DNA of 53,423 bases from an uncultured Porphyromonas sp. (GTDB lineage: Bacteria > Bacteroidota > Bacteroidia > Bacteroidales > Porphyromonadaceae): the NCBI GenBank assembly GCA_900539155.1, contig UQBE01000010.1, positions 1 to 53,423 on the forward strand, written 5' to 3'. The notes under the pieces were generated by a model that saw nothing but the letters and a program-made list of their open reading frames with translations, did no database searches and was not told the DNA's origin. Within the stretch, counting starts at the first letter, position 1. Every line of letters begins with the position of its first letter. This document shows positions 1-8,366 of this stretch, piece after piece. The position numbers and the translations under genes are program-made.

Positions 1-94
1 ATTCTCCACCTGGATATTTCGAAATATCCACGTGGAGAATCCGTTTTCCCCGACACAGCACCGTATCGTTATGTAGTCGGGTCTGAATTATTGT
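1..94 (+). repeat. Palindrome-array repeat, copy A (right part, cut by window edge)
   Basis: The first 40 bases form a near-perfect palindrome centred on TTTC|GAAA with one mismatched pair (positions 10 and 31). It holds two CCAC(G/C)TGG cores starting at 6 and 28, 22 bp apart. The conserved tail follows at 41-94, with a CCCGAC...GTCGGG stem and the end AATTATTGT. It matches the right-hand parts of the copies at 12975-13204 and 31964-32190, in the same orientation. The left part lies outside the window. Confidence 0.9.
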
Positions 95-138
95 GAGACT
101 GTAGACTTTTACAATAGTCTATATATAATGCGTCAGCC
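95..138 (-). repeat. Short dispersed hairpin repeat (TGACGCATTAT family)
   Basis: On the minus strand this reads GGGCTGACGCATTATATATA followed by a degenerate AGACT...AGTCT hairpin. It is the same module as at 31870-31914 and 32223-32263, in the opposite orientation. It directly follows the tail of repeat copy A. No gene is seen from here to the fimbrial terminator at 236. Confidence 0.6.
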
Positions 139-235
139 CTTCAGCGCCTTGCGCTTCATCCTTTATGCAACAGTCTCGTGATACGAGTGGGGTGGAGAGC
201 CCCTATCTACAGAATCCTCTGCCCATGCTCCGTCC

Positions 236-286
236 TCTAAAAACGCAGTCGGTCGGCACACACACAACCTGCATACCGACCGACTG
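236..286 (-). terminator. Intrinsic terminator of the fimbrial operon
   Basis: An 11-bp perfect stem (CAGTCGGTCGG at 246-256, CCGACCGACTG at 276-286), read on the minus strand, is followed by CGTTTTT. It lies just beyond the stop codon of the last fimbrial gene, where a terminator is expected. Confidence 0.8.
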
Positions 287-301
287 ATAGTGCTCGACTG
301 C

Positions 302-2896
302 TTAGAACCAGAACCACGGGTAGTCCCAAACGAGTCGGGTCGTATTCATAAGCTCTTCCCAGTTGTAAGAGCTGGTGGTTCTTGCCCCCTCATAGCCAAC
401 CGTAATAACAGACATCGTTGGCTTGAACACGCTCTCTGGGATCGTTAGATAAAACTCGTAAGAGAGATTGTTCTGACTGATGGGCGTGTCACTGAGCGTT
501 AGGTAGTTGGATATATTGACATACCTTCTCGTAGCATCATCGTAGATATTCCAGTATGGTTGACTATTATTGGGACGTCCGTAATATTCGCCATTTGAGT
601 AGTGTAGGAGTTGCCCCTTGACCTCCACGCTAGTAGCTGTGAACACATGCTCTTCACTTGCCATCCACTCTTTCAGAGTCTTGGTCGCACTAACGGTGAA
701 GGAGATGTAGCCGTACTCAGATTGAACCTGATAGACACTCTTTATCGTTACCTCCTGATTCATATTCGCAGGAGCCTTCTTCGTATCATAGGTCAGATAA
801 AACAGTCCATCGGTGTTGGTGGGCTGGATGTAGTACGTTCCTTGAGGGACGGCGTTACCTTTCTGAGTGAAAGGACTGGTGCTAGGCATCGGCCGCCTTG
901 TATTAGAGGTGCCAGGCTCCTTGAAGTAAAGGCGTATAGGCTTGGACTTGTAGGTCGAGGCACTGGGATAGATCGTCTCCGTCTCGTAGTAAGGGGAGGA
1001 GAGGACGATATCGTGGCTAGGGGAGTCTGTCCCATCATTGACTAGCACAGGGATGCGTACGCGTCCATTGTGGCGATCGTAGGAGTCTGTCTTGACGATA
1101 TAGCGGTAGTAGACCTTGCGACCACGCTTGACGATGGTTAGGTTCTCCGTATTCCCTTTTGTATTCCTTGGGGAGAGGTCTGGGGCATCGATGAGAACCT
1201 CAAAGGGGAAAATACCCTTGGGCAGATTCTTGTATATATCAAACTCGAGGAACTTATTCCCTGGTTGCGAAGCATCATCGACCAGCTTAGCCTTAAAGAG
1301 TAGCGGCTTGCGTATAGTAATCTCCACATTACGTATCAGAGGGTTGGTAGCACCAGAGACTGGCTGGCCATCTACCCGCTCATAGGTGTATAAATCCCTA
1401 GGATTAGCTGGGGGGGTATCGTCAGGAGCGTAAGAGCGTAGTCCTGCTACCTCAATGCTGTATCGCTCGACAGCATCGGAGGGGATGTTTTTGACCTCGA
1501 TGCTAAAGTGGTCGTCATTGCCCCTACGCGTGCTTATCTCTGTCTGTGTCAGAGCGCCCATATAGAAGTCATTGTCACTCCACCGCTTGTAATACCTGAG
1601 ATACTGTGCACCAAAGCCTGCTCCCGTAGCACTCCCATAGGGTTTGAAGCGATAGTTGCTATCGGTGATGGCAAAGCTGGTGTTAAAGTTATACGTACCA
1701 GGACGCACGATGAGTATCTGGACGGGGTCTGTCTTGAGTGTAAACATCTCATCAGATACCTGCGTGAACTCCTGTAGCTCGATCGAGGAGAATATATTAT
1801 TGTGCGCAGGAGCTGCTATAGCCTCAGCCATCGTAGCATAGCCGTCCGAATTGACCGCCGTGATAGTCACCTTGTAGTGATTGTTGCGGATGATCGGGAG
1901 GACGCGGTCGCTGATGATGTTTTCCTCGGTGCGCTTAGCAACGAAGTCTACCTTATAGTATCGAGTCGCTGTGGTCCCATTCTTGAGCTGCTTCTCCCCC
2001 TGAATGATGAGGAAGACCTTCTTGTCTCCGTTGTTTTGATGCTCGAATAGTCTAAACTCAGCATCCGCTGGAACGATATGCTCAGGGATGTCATTAGGGA
2101 TGACCTCCACATCGGGAGGGGTCGTTGCTTTGGTCGGTGCATAGGGAAAGGAAAAGGCGTAGTTGTCCATCACAAAGGGAGCTACCGTGCCGCTCTTATG
2201 CACATTGCAAGCGGTAAAGCCTGTCAGCTTGAAGCCATTCGTTGCCGGAGTTTTATTGACTACTGTGATCTTGGCATGGCAGCGTAGGAGCTTGACGACC
2301 TTGCCTTGTAGCGACTGTCCATCTAGCTTATTTAGCTTAACCTGCGCCCACATCGGGTCAAAGGCCTTGGTCTTCCCGTTATTACCATTGGCAGACTCAA
2401 TGCTTGTCGTCAGGTTCGGTATGATAGCCCCTGCCGAGTTCCCCACGAGGAAGTAGTCTTGCGTCTGTCCGGTCCAGTCGTAATTAGCCACAAAGTGTAG
2501 GTATCGGGGCTTGTCACTCTGTATGAAGGTCGCCTGAAAGCTTTTGATCATCTGGATGGAGCCTTTCTTACCATCAGGGAGGAAGGCATCATCAGGGTAA
2601 GCGTCAGCCGAGGTAGGGTCTCCTAGCACAGCGTCTGTCGAGTAGAGAAACTCTTGATGCTCGTTGAAGACTAAGATGCGTAGCGAAGTGATTTTCTCGA
2701 CCTCGTCATCGTTGATTGCTTCACTCCTGAGTGCTAGGTCGCTCAGGTCATCAGCGTGTAGCCCTAGAGTTAGCGTGATCGAGTCGCCCACCTTACCCTC
2801 AGGTATGAGCATGCTATCCATAGGCTCCCGGGCACATCCTGCGAGTAGCAGGAGCAGTGACAGGGCTATATAATAAAGATATACTCTTCGCTTCAT
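302..2896 (-). CDS. Large fimbrial accessory lipoprotein (distal gene of the fimbrial operon)
   Basis: An 864-residue lipoprotein, probably a tip or accessory component of Mfa-type fimbriae. The open frame extends upstream, but I place the start at the ATG at 2896: it gives a proper signal peptide ending in lipobox LAGC, whereas the longer form overlaps the previous gene by over 100 bp. Early residues contain a fimbrillin-type strand (ITSLRILVFNEHQEF) and a RNNHYKVTI motif, the conserved RNHxY strand of Bacteroidota fimbrillins. The rest is beta-rich with no recognised enzyme motif. It is last in a seven-gene operon, 10 bp after its neighbour. A DUF4906-like family is plausible but untested. 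It occupies the position of FimE or Mfa5 in P. gingivalis, without recognised sequence identity. Confidence 0.75.
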   Translation of the reverse strand: MKRRVYLYYIALSLLLLLAGCAREPMDSMLIPEGKVGDSITLTLGLHADDLSDLALRSEAINDDEVEKITSLRILVFNEHQEFLYSTDAVLGDPTSADAYPDDAFLPDGKKGSIQMIKSFQATFIQSDKPRYLHFVANYDWTGQTQDYFLVGNSAGAIIPNLTTSIESANGNNGKTKAFDPMWAQVKLNKLDGQSLQGKVVKLLRCHAKITVVNKTPATNGFKLTGFTACNVHKSGTVAPFVMDNYAFSFPYAPTKATTPPDVEVIPNDIPEHIVPADAEFRLFEHQNNGDKKVFLIIQGEKQLKNGTTATRYYKVDFVAKRTEENIISDRVLPIIRNNHYKVTITAVNSDGYATMAEAIAAPAHNNIFSSIELQEFTQVSDEMFTLKTDPVQILIVRPGTYNFNTSFAITDSNYRFKPYGSATGAGFGAQYLRYYKRWSDNDFYMGALTQTEISTRRGNDDHFSIEVKNIPSDAVERYSIEVAGLRSYAPDDTPPANPRDLYTYERVDGQPVSGATNPLIRNVEITIRKPLLFKAKLVDDASQPGNKFLEFDIYKNLPKGIFPFEVLIDAPDLSPRNTKGNTENLTIVKRGRKVYYRYIVKTDSYDRHNGRVRIPVLVNDGTDSPSHDIVLSSPYYETETIYPSASTYKSKPIRLYFKEPGTSNTRRPMPSTSPFTQKGNAVPQGTYYIQPTNTDGLFYLTYDTKKAPANMNQEVTIKSVYQVQSEYGYISFTVSATKTLKEWMASEEHVFTATSVEVKGQLLHYSNGEYYGRPNNSQPYWNIYDDATRRYVNISNYLTLSDTPISQNNLSYEFYLTIPESVFKPTMSVITVGYEGARTTSSYNWEELMNTTRLVWDYPWFWF

Positions 2897-2906
2897 AAGA
2901 ATTGGA

Positions 2907-5522
2907 TTACTGCTCGTCATACATATATGTGTCAAAGATGGGACGGACATAGACTGCGGGGAAGCCATCTTCGTACGAGTTCTTCTTCCCTCGTTTATTG
3001 ACCATTTCCTGAAATGTGATGACCTTATGTTGTAGGAAATCATACACCATACCCTCCTCTGCTACCCAATAGTAGGAGCCAAAGAGCAAGCCCTCGATCT
3101 CCGTTTTCTTATCAATCTGCATCTCGTCAATGAGCTTCATCTCAGCAGAGGTAGGGATACGCCACCGCCCTTGATACTTGAAGTCTTTGTAAATGGTACG
3201 CCATTTCCCAGAATAGGGCCCTGGATAATTACCTGTTATGTTATAGAACTCTGTATAGTTGCCATTTGTACCAAACTCACCCTCGAAGTAGTCGAAGCAG
3301 CGCGTCTGGGCGTCCCAATAGTACGCTGCGAGGTTTTGTATTTTAGCCGTTCCACCTTGGTAAGAGGAAGTGCCATCATTGTAGTCTGTTGGGTTGGTGT
3401 AAGGATCATGCACACCCCAGAAAGCACTAGACAATGGACCATAGTAAGGAGCTTCAGCTGAAAACATCTGCGAGGAGAACCTACTCTCACGACTTATGGT
3501 GCTGGGCACATCCTCTGGCATTTGGAAAGAGTATAAAGTCATACCATGTTGGCTGGCGATGATGAACTGTGGAGAGATAAGCTGGTTGGATGTGTGATCA
3601 GTCTTAGTCCGACCCGTCATAGGATCCACCGGAGAGCCGATGCGCTCACCTGCTCTAGGAACCACAGTTGTGATCTTAAAGTTCACCTCGTTGATCTGAG
3701 GAGAGATTCTCTTTTCTCCCTGATACTTGCCGAAGATGCCGATTGTGGAGTGATATCTAAAGTCAGCGTAGACGGGTGTCATCTTACCATTCTTGTCTAC
3801 GTACTGCTCCCTACCATTGCGGAAGCCCTTAGAGCGTTCGCCCGTGACATACCTATTGGGGTACTGCAAGACGTGCACTACTTGGCTTAGGTTACCGCCT
3901 CGTTGCTTTACGGTGAACTCAATGTGATACGGGATATAGTTGACTGGTACTGGGTGCTGGATCGTGATGACTCCATTGGATAGGTAATCCGCTGAGGGGG
4001 TAATCACGATGCCGTCCCAGTCGGACGTATTAGTCCTACGCTTACTTTCGTCCTCCGTTTTAGTGCCGTTGATCTTGTAAAGCTTAGACTCCGTCTTGCT
4101 AAACTCACGACGGTAGTGTACGCCACGCTGGTCGTAATATTCGTACCAAACGCTCTCTATCTTAATATCTACGGGAAGACTGGAGGCATAGGGTATGGAG
4201 ACCTCATCGACATCCGCCATGATGGGACGCCTGTCATACACCTCGAGGTACTGCGCCTTGAGGAGCTCGCCATCGACGGCATCAATCAGGTTCCACGGCT
4301 TGATGGCTATAGCAGCGGTTATGTCTACGGGGGTGTCTTCGTTGAGACTGCCTAGCACCTCGATGGAGGTGAGGACGTCATAGAGGTGGTTGCGCTCGAG
4401 CTTGTGGAGCATAGCGTCGGTGACCTCACCGAGAGCCTTACGATAGTTTACCGGTATGCGGTAGTAGTAATTAACCCAAGGGTCTGTCGCTGCGGCTCCT
4501 TTGGGACGCATGGTCAGCTTGAGACGTAGGAAAGTCTCATTTGTCGAGGTGCTACGCCAGTCATGCTCGTAAGCGTAAAAAGGCACTGTACCATAAAACA
4601 TGCCGTTTCCCTTGCTATTCTTATACCCTAGAGTAGCGTAGTCGGTCTCGACCATGGGACGGTAGGCGGAGTTGTGCCAGTCGCTACCATTGGGCTGATA
4701 GGGAGAGTCACTCCGTACGACCTTCGTCTTCTCTGGATAGCGTACGAGACAGACTTCAGGTACGCTGCCTGGCTTGACCACGTAGGGTGTCTCAGTGCCG
4801 TTCTGATAGTCCTTGACATCGATATGATCGATCCTCAGTCGAATCTTGGCAGCCGCACGATAGAGTTCGATCGTCCCTAGCTCTGCTCTTGGGTTTTGAA
4901 AGCCCCAAGTGACGGTCGTCTGGAGTGCGCCATCCATGAGGAACTTATCTTGTGGAGCTATCTTGCCGCTTTGTGGAGCTGGGTTGAGCTTGCTCTGATC
5001 GTCCTGTATCAGCTTGTAGAGAGCAGCCTTCGTTGTGACGCTCGTGGCTATAGGCTTGCTGGCATTAACCACCGCGATATAGTCTAGTGGCGTACCCTCG
5101 AGCTTAGGAAGGTCATCCTTGGGGATAATAAAGGTGGCACGACTGCCGATCTCGCTACCCGTGAGTGCCTCCTGCTTGAGCGGAGTGTAACGCCCGACGA
5201 GATTGCCTGTTGCAGGATCAAAGACAAAGAGCTCTATGTTGTCGATCTTGTTCTCATTAAGCAGGGCGCCTCCGTGGAGCCCGTTCTCCTTGTCACCCTC
5301 CTCCTCGCCTACGTGGCTACGGAGCGCGGCCGTGGTCGTCTGCTCGGTGCGCGGTATGAGCGTGAGCTCGAGGAGCTTGCCATCGCCCTCGGAGATGTGC
5401 AGAGCATCGTCTGTTCGCTCACTCACGCAACTGGTGAATGCCACACAGATGCCCACGAAGGTGAGCACGGCGCAGAGGAGTATGCGTGCGCTGGTCTGGA
5501 TATTATATCGAAACATTGTCAT
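2907..5522 (-). CDS. Large fimbrial accessory lipoprotein with C-terminal WRxPT/YW/VRP module
   Basis: An 871-residue predicted surface lipoprotein. The start at 5522 (MTMFRYN...) gives a signal peptide ending in FTSC and leaves 8 bp after the upstream gene; an in-frame ATG at 5558 would overlap that gene. The N-terminal half is fimbrillin-like (NIELFVFDPATGN, later LERNHLYDVLTSIEV and IKPWNLID, matching the RNHxY and xxPWxL motifs). The last 130 residues contain WRIPTSAEM, YYWVAEE and YVRPIF in order, resembling the C-terminal module of many Bacteroidota secreted fimbrial accessory proteins, which may make this a tip or adhesin subunit. It shares the operon with the Mfa1- and Mfa2-like genes. 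The exact subunit assignment is inference. Confidence 0.75.
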   Translation of the reverse strand: MTMFRYNIQTSARILLCAVLTFVGICVAFTSCVSERTDDALHISEGDGKLLELTLIPRTEQTTTAALRSHVGEEEGDKENGLHGGALLNENKIDNIELFVFDPATGNLVGRYTPLKQEALTGSEIGSRATFIIPKDDLPKLEGTPLDYIAVVNASKPIATSVTTKAALYKLIQDDQSKLNPAPQSGKIAPQDKFLMDGALQTTVTWGFQNPRAELGTIELYRAAAKIRLRIDHIDVKDYQNGTETPYVVKPGSVPEVCLVRYPEKTKVVRSDSPYQPNGSDWHNSAYRPMVETDYATLGYKNSKGNGMFYGTVPFYAYEHDWRSTSTNETFLRLKLTMRPKGAAATDPWVNYYYRIPVNYRKALGEVTDAMLHKLERNHLYDVLTSIEVLGSLNEDTPVDITAAIAIKPWNLIDAVDGELLKAQYLEVYDRRPIMADVDEVSIPYASSLPVDIKIESVWYEYYDQRGVHYRREFSKTESKLYKINGTKTEDESKRRTNTSDWDGIVITPSADYLSNGVITIQHPVPVNYIPYHIEFTVKQRGGNLSQVVHVLQYPNRYVTGERSKGFRNGREQYVDKNGKMTPVYADFRYHSTIGIFGKYQGEKRISPQINEVNFKITTVVPRAGERIGSPVDPMTGRTKTDHTSNQLISPQFIIASQHGMTLYSFQMPEDVPSTISRESRFSSQMFSAEAPYYGPLSSAFWGVHDPYTNPTDYNDGTSSYQGGTAKIQNLAAYYWDAQTRCFDYFEGEFGTNGNYTEFYNITGNYPGPYSGKWRTIYKDFKYQGRWRIPTSAEMKLIDEMQIDKKTEIEGLLFGSYYWVAEEGMVYDFLQHKVITFQEMVNKRGKKNSYEDGFPAVYVRPIFDTYMYDEQ

Positions 5523-5530
5523 TGCGAGTC

Positions 5531-7177
5531 TTAGTACATTACTTGTTTGATACGCCACCGCTGAGAGCCTCCGCCATCCATGTAGCTGTCACGGGTTCTC
5601 TGAGGGTTGAGGTCTAGCTCCTTGCCATCGACTACGATGTAAAACTGAGTGTAGTATGGCTCAGAGGTAAACTCCTGTCGGGGCTTGATCTGGAATGTAT
5701 AGGTTTGAGGAGGGACACCACCAACGATGTCTGGCTCTACCTGATCGTAGGTCGTGCCCGTAAAGAGGTAGTTCAGTCCGTTCGTGATGGAGGCTGACCA
5801 GATAGCACCTACAGGCTTGGTGATCTGAAAGGTCACCTCTACGATCTCGTTGTGTGAGAGGAGTACCTCCTGAGATATGTCCTTTAGATCACGTGTGGCA
5901 TTAGTTTTTGTATTGACGACCTTGAGTGTACACGTATACTTCGGTAGCGTGAACTGCAGCTCTGACTCAATCAGTCGCCAGGGCATCACCTTAAAGTTTA
6001 TGACTAGGTACTTACCATCGGCAGGTACATTGATGTCGTAACGATAGTGATGGTTGCGGACGATGCTGTAGTCGGCTTGATTACTTAAGACATTGCCCGT
6101 AGCGACATCTAGGTAGGTGTATTCCGACCCTGGGGTCATGTTTTGTGTGTTCTGATTGGAGATGATAGGGATCTTGTGTACGACGCCACTCACCATCTCT
6201 ATCTGTATGTAGCTGGGAGTGCCAATGGGCTCGTCGCTCCTCGAATTCCATCCTAGTGTAGAGGAAGCCTTCCCGAGGAGTCGCTCCGGGATGTACATCT
6301 TGGCTTGGAAGCTATTGCCCGTGATGGAGCCACTACCATTGAATTGCTTTTCGGTTAAAGCTACAGAGGCAGATTTACTATTCTCCATAAAGGAGTGCTG
6401 TGTAGCTACATTGCAGATCTTGATGCTCTTGATCTTGCTGACGCCATCTCCCGTGAGGTTGAGGCTGACCTTGGCTGAGGAGCGTACTAGATTGACGGTC
6501 TGTTGCTTTGTGCCAGTCTCAGGACTGTCAGTCCAATTGCTGACAGGCTCGAGAGGCTTCGACGTATTTGTCGTCGGAGTAAATGGCTTGGGTACGCTCA
6601 CACTCCCGCCAGCGGGTATGATTTGGTTCTCATAGATACGTGCCATCGGGAAGAGACTCTTCTCCGTGCCATTCATGACGGCACCATTGTAGAGAGGTGT
6701 GCCTGTGTCACGGCTCTTGAAGCTCTCTAGATGCTGTAGCGTCGTCTTCAGGTCGGCATAGTTCTTTAGCCCCTCTAGCGTATTCCTCCAGCTCTCCGGG
6801 TAGTTTGCCACAAAGCAAAAGTGGTACCGTGCCCCCTCCTCGGGTTGTAGCTCCATAAGGAAGTATTGCTCCGTCGTGAAGTGGCTCTTGACGAGGAGGC
6901 TCTGAGCATCCGAAGCTCCCACCTTATAAATCAAGACTGCTAGCTCGCCTACATAGTCTTCATAGTCCTTGGAGTCAGACTGTATAGAGGGATTGTTGCC
7001 CTGCTCACGCAGAGAAGTGTTGGGGAGTTCTATTCCCCCCATTGAGAAGCGCAGACAGGTGGTCCGACTAGGGTCATCGTCAGGCACGGCTCCTCCGTTC
7101 ATCCGCTGGCACGATACAGATAGTAGCGTGCTGCAGAGGAGAGCTAGGAGTGTGATGTATAATGTATTGCGAGACAT
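5531..7177 (-). CDS. Fimbrillin-like accessory lipoprotein (Mfa3/FimC position)
   Basis: A 548-residue lipoprotein with a signal peptide ending in lipobox VSC. The N-terminal domain has a fimbrillin strand (ELAVLIYKVGASD) and FCFVANYPESW. The middle carries IVRNHHYRYDINV and FKVMPWRLIE, the paired RNHxY and PWxL motifs that close the first domain of FimA/Mfa-type pilins. The C-terminal third is beta-rich and ends in VMY. It is the first of three large accessory genes after the anchor gene, the position of mfa3 or fimC in P. gingivalis. Known proteins at that position form a tip adaptor or complex, so a role in tip assembly is reasonable, but family membership is inferred from motifs only. Confidence 0.75.
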   Translation of the reverse strand: MSRNTLYITLLALLCSTLLSVSCQRMNGGAVPDDDPSRTTCLRFSMGGIELPNTSLREQGNNPSIQSDSKDYEDYVGELAVLIYKVGASDAQSLLVKSHFTTEQYFLMELQPEEGARYHFCFVANYPESWRNTLEGLKNYADLKTTLQHLESFKSRDTGTPLYNGAVMNGTEKSLFPMARIYENQIIPAGGSVSVPKPFTPTTNTSKPLEPVSNWTDSPETGTKQQTVNLVRSSAKVSLNLTGDGVSKIKSIKICNVATQHSFMENSKSASVALTEKQFNGSGSITGNSFQAKMYIPERLLGKASSTLGWNSRSDEPIGTPSYIQIEMVSGVVHKIPIISNQNTQNMTPGSEYTYLDVATGNVLSNQADYSIVRNHHYRYDINVPADGKYLVINFKVMPWRLIESELQFTLPKYTCTLKVVNTKTNATRDLKDISQEVLLSHNEIVEVTFQITKPVGAIWSASITNGLNYLFTGTTYDQVEPDIVGGVPPQTYTFQIKPRQEFTSEPYYTQFYIVVDGKELDLNPQRTRDSYMDGGGSQRWRIKQVMY

Positions 7178-7245
7178 AATAAGCTGAGAGCTGTATGTGT
7201 GTTAGGGAGGGGAGTGGTGGATAGTGCGAGGGGAGTGGGAGGCCC

Positions 7246-8223
7246 TTAGTATCTATTGATCAGATTGACTGGGAAGGAGTGTATCTGATAGTTGTTGATG
7301 AAGATATGGATCACGAGATTATTGTCCTTACACTTATCTTCCAGCTCTAGGACGATGTCAAAGTCGTGGGTACACTCTAGGTTTACGTTGGGGTTCTCTA
7401 GTAAGACCTTCCCTAGGAGGTCCTGCTCGAGGAAGTCCTTCTTCTCCTTCTTATTGTGTAGACGTAGGAGGTTGTGGTATCCACTCTTGAGCTCCATGAG
7501 TGTGAAGGAGAGGGTCCTAGCAAACTTGTCTTTGTATAGCTCTACGCCTGGATAGTTGAGGGTCGGAGTGCCTAGAGGCATCCGCCTATTGATGAGGTAG
7601 GTGCCATCGGCCGAATAGGTCAGTATGTCAAAGTCGTCAATGTCGTAGTGGTCCCGTACGCTCTCGTGGAGTCGCAGGGTAATGTTGATGCGGTTGGTCA
7701 CTTCTAGCATGTTGATGGAGACATTGGCAAATACGGTACCGTACTCCTTACGGTCTGGTAGAGAGACGACACGGCTCTCACCTTGCCATACCTTATGCTC
7801 TCCGAGACTGATGGCCTTGTCATTCTCGGCACGTAGTCGTAGCATGACATCTTTCTTGGTCGTCGTGCCCTCTACAAAGTTCCCCAGGGTGAAGTATTGG
7901 TCTGGCGTGCCACCCCATGCGATGAAGGAGTACTGTCCATTCTCGACGGGAGGAAGCTCGACCTTGTACACCTCAGTCAGATCCACCCATCCAGTCACCT
8001 TCTTTACTGTGACTAGCACATCGTTTAGGTCGAAGGCGAAAACATACAGCCCATTTACCTCACCCACAGCTGCTGGTGCTTCCATACAGGGGGTCTGATT
8101 GTAAAAACTGATGTACACCCCTTGAGGGCACTCCTCGAGATCCTCGTAGATAATCTTGCTACAAGCGGTGGTGAGTGCTAGGAGAGTGAGTAAGGGAAGT
8201 ATAATATGGTGAACCCTATTCAT
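7246..8223 (-). CDS. mfa2: FimB/Mfa2-family fimbrial anchor lipoprotein
   Basis: A 325-residue lipoprotein, almost exactly the length of P. gingivalis Mfa2. The signal peptide ends in lipobox TTAC (Cys21), followed by the family's opening pattern YEDLEECPQGVYISF. In P. gingivalis Mfa2 anchors the fimbria in the outer membrane and limits its length. It directly follows the Mfa1-like gene, as in known mfa loci, but the 143-bp gap between them holds a strong hairpin (8256-8312) that may lower its transcription relative to the shaft gene. Its last residues (IHSFPVNLINRY) nearly match those of the shaft protein (IHSYTVNLINRY), which is unusual for the pair. Confidence 0.88.
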   Translation of the reverse strand: MNRVHHIILPLLTLLALTTACSKIIYEDLEECPQGVYISFYNQTPCMEAPAAVGEVNGLYVFAFDLNDVLVTVKKVTGWVDLTEVYKVELPPVENGQYSFIAWGGTPDQYFTLGNFVEGTTTKKDVMLRLRAENDKAISLGEHKVWQGESRVVSLPDRKEYGTVFANVSINMLEVTNRINITLRLHESVRDHYDIDDFDILTYSADGTYLINRRMPLGTPTLNYPGVELYKDKFARTLSFTLMELKSGYHNLLRLHNKKEKKDFLEQDLLGKVLLENPNVNLECTHDFDIVLELEDKCKDNNLVIHIFINNYQIHSFPVNLINRY

Positions 8224-8255
8224 AGCTCAGATGTTTGATAGAAGTGATAAGAAAG

Positions 8256-8312
8256 GACTACAGGGGGGCTGGATGCCTCTGTGAGATGGGGGACCAACGC
8301 CCCCCTGTAGTC
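8256..8312 (-). terminator. Intercistronic hairpin between shaft and anchor genes (attenuating terminator?)
   Basis: A 14-bp perfect stem, GACTACAGGGGGGC at 8256-8269 and its complement at 8299-8312, with a 29-nt loop. On the minus strand it is followed by CTTTCTTATC, a weak U-rich run. It sits between the stop of the Mfa1-like gene and the start of the Mfa2-like gene, where partial termination or mRNA 3'-end protection would make shaft mRNA more abundant than anchor mRNA. The stem is clear; the function is inferred. Confidence 0.6.
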
Positions 8313-8366
8313 GTCTGTTGTGCGATCTACGCAGCCTCTATATTAGGATAGAAGCTGGGTCGATGA

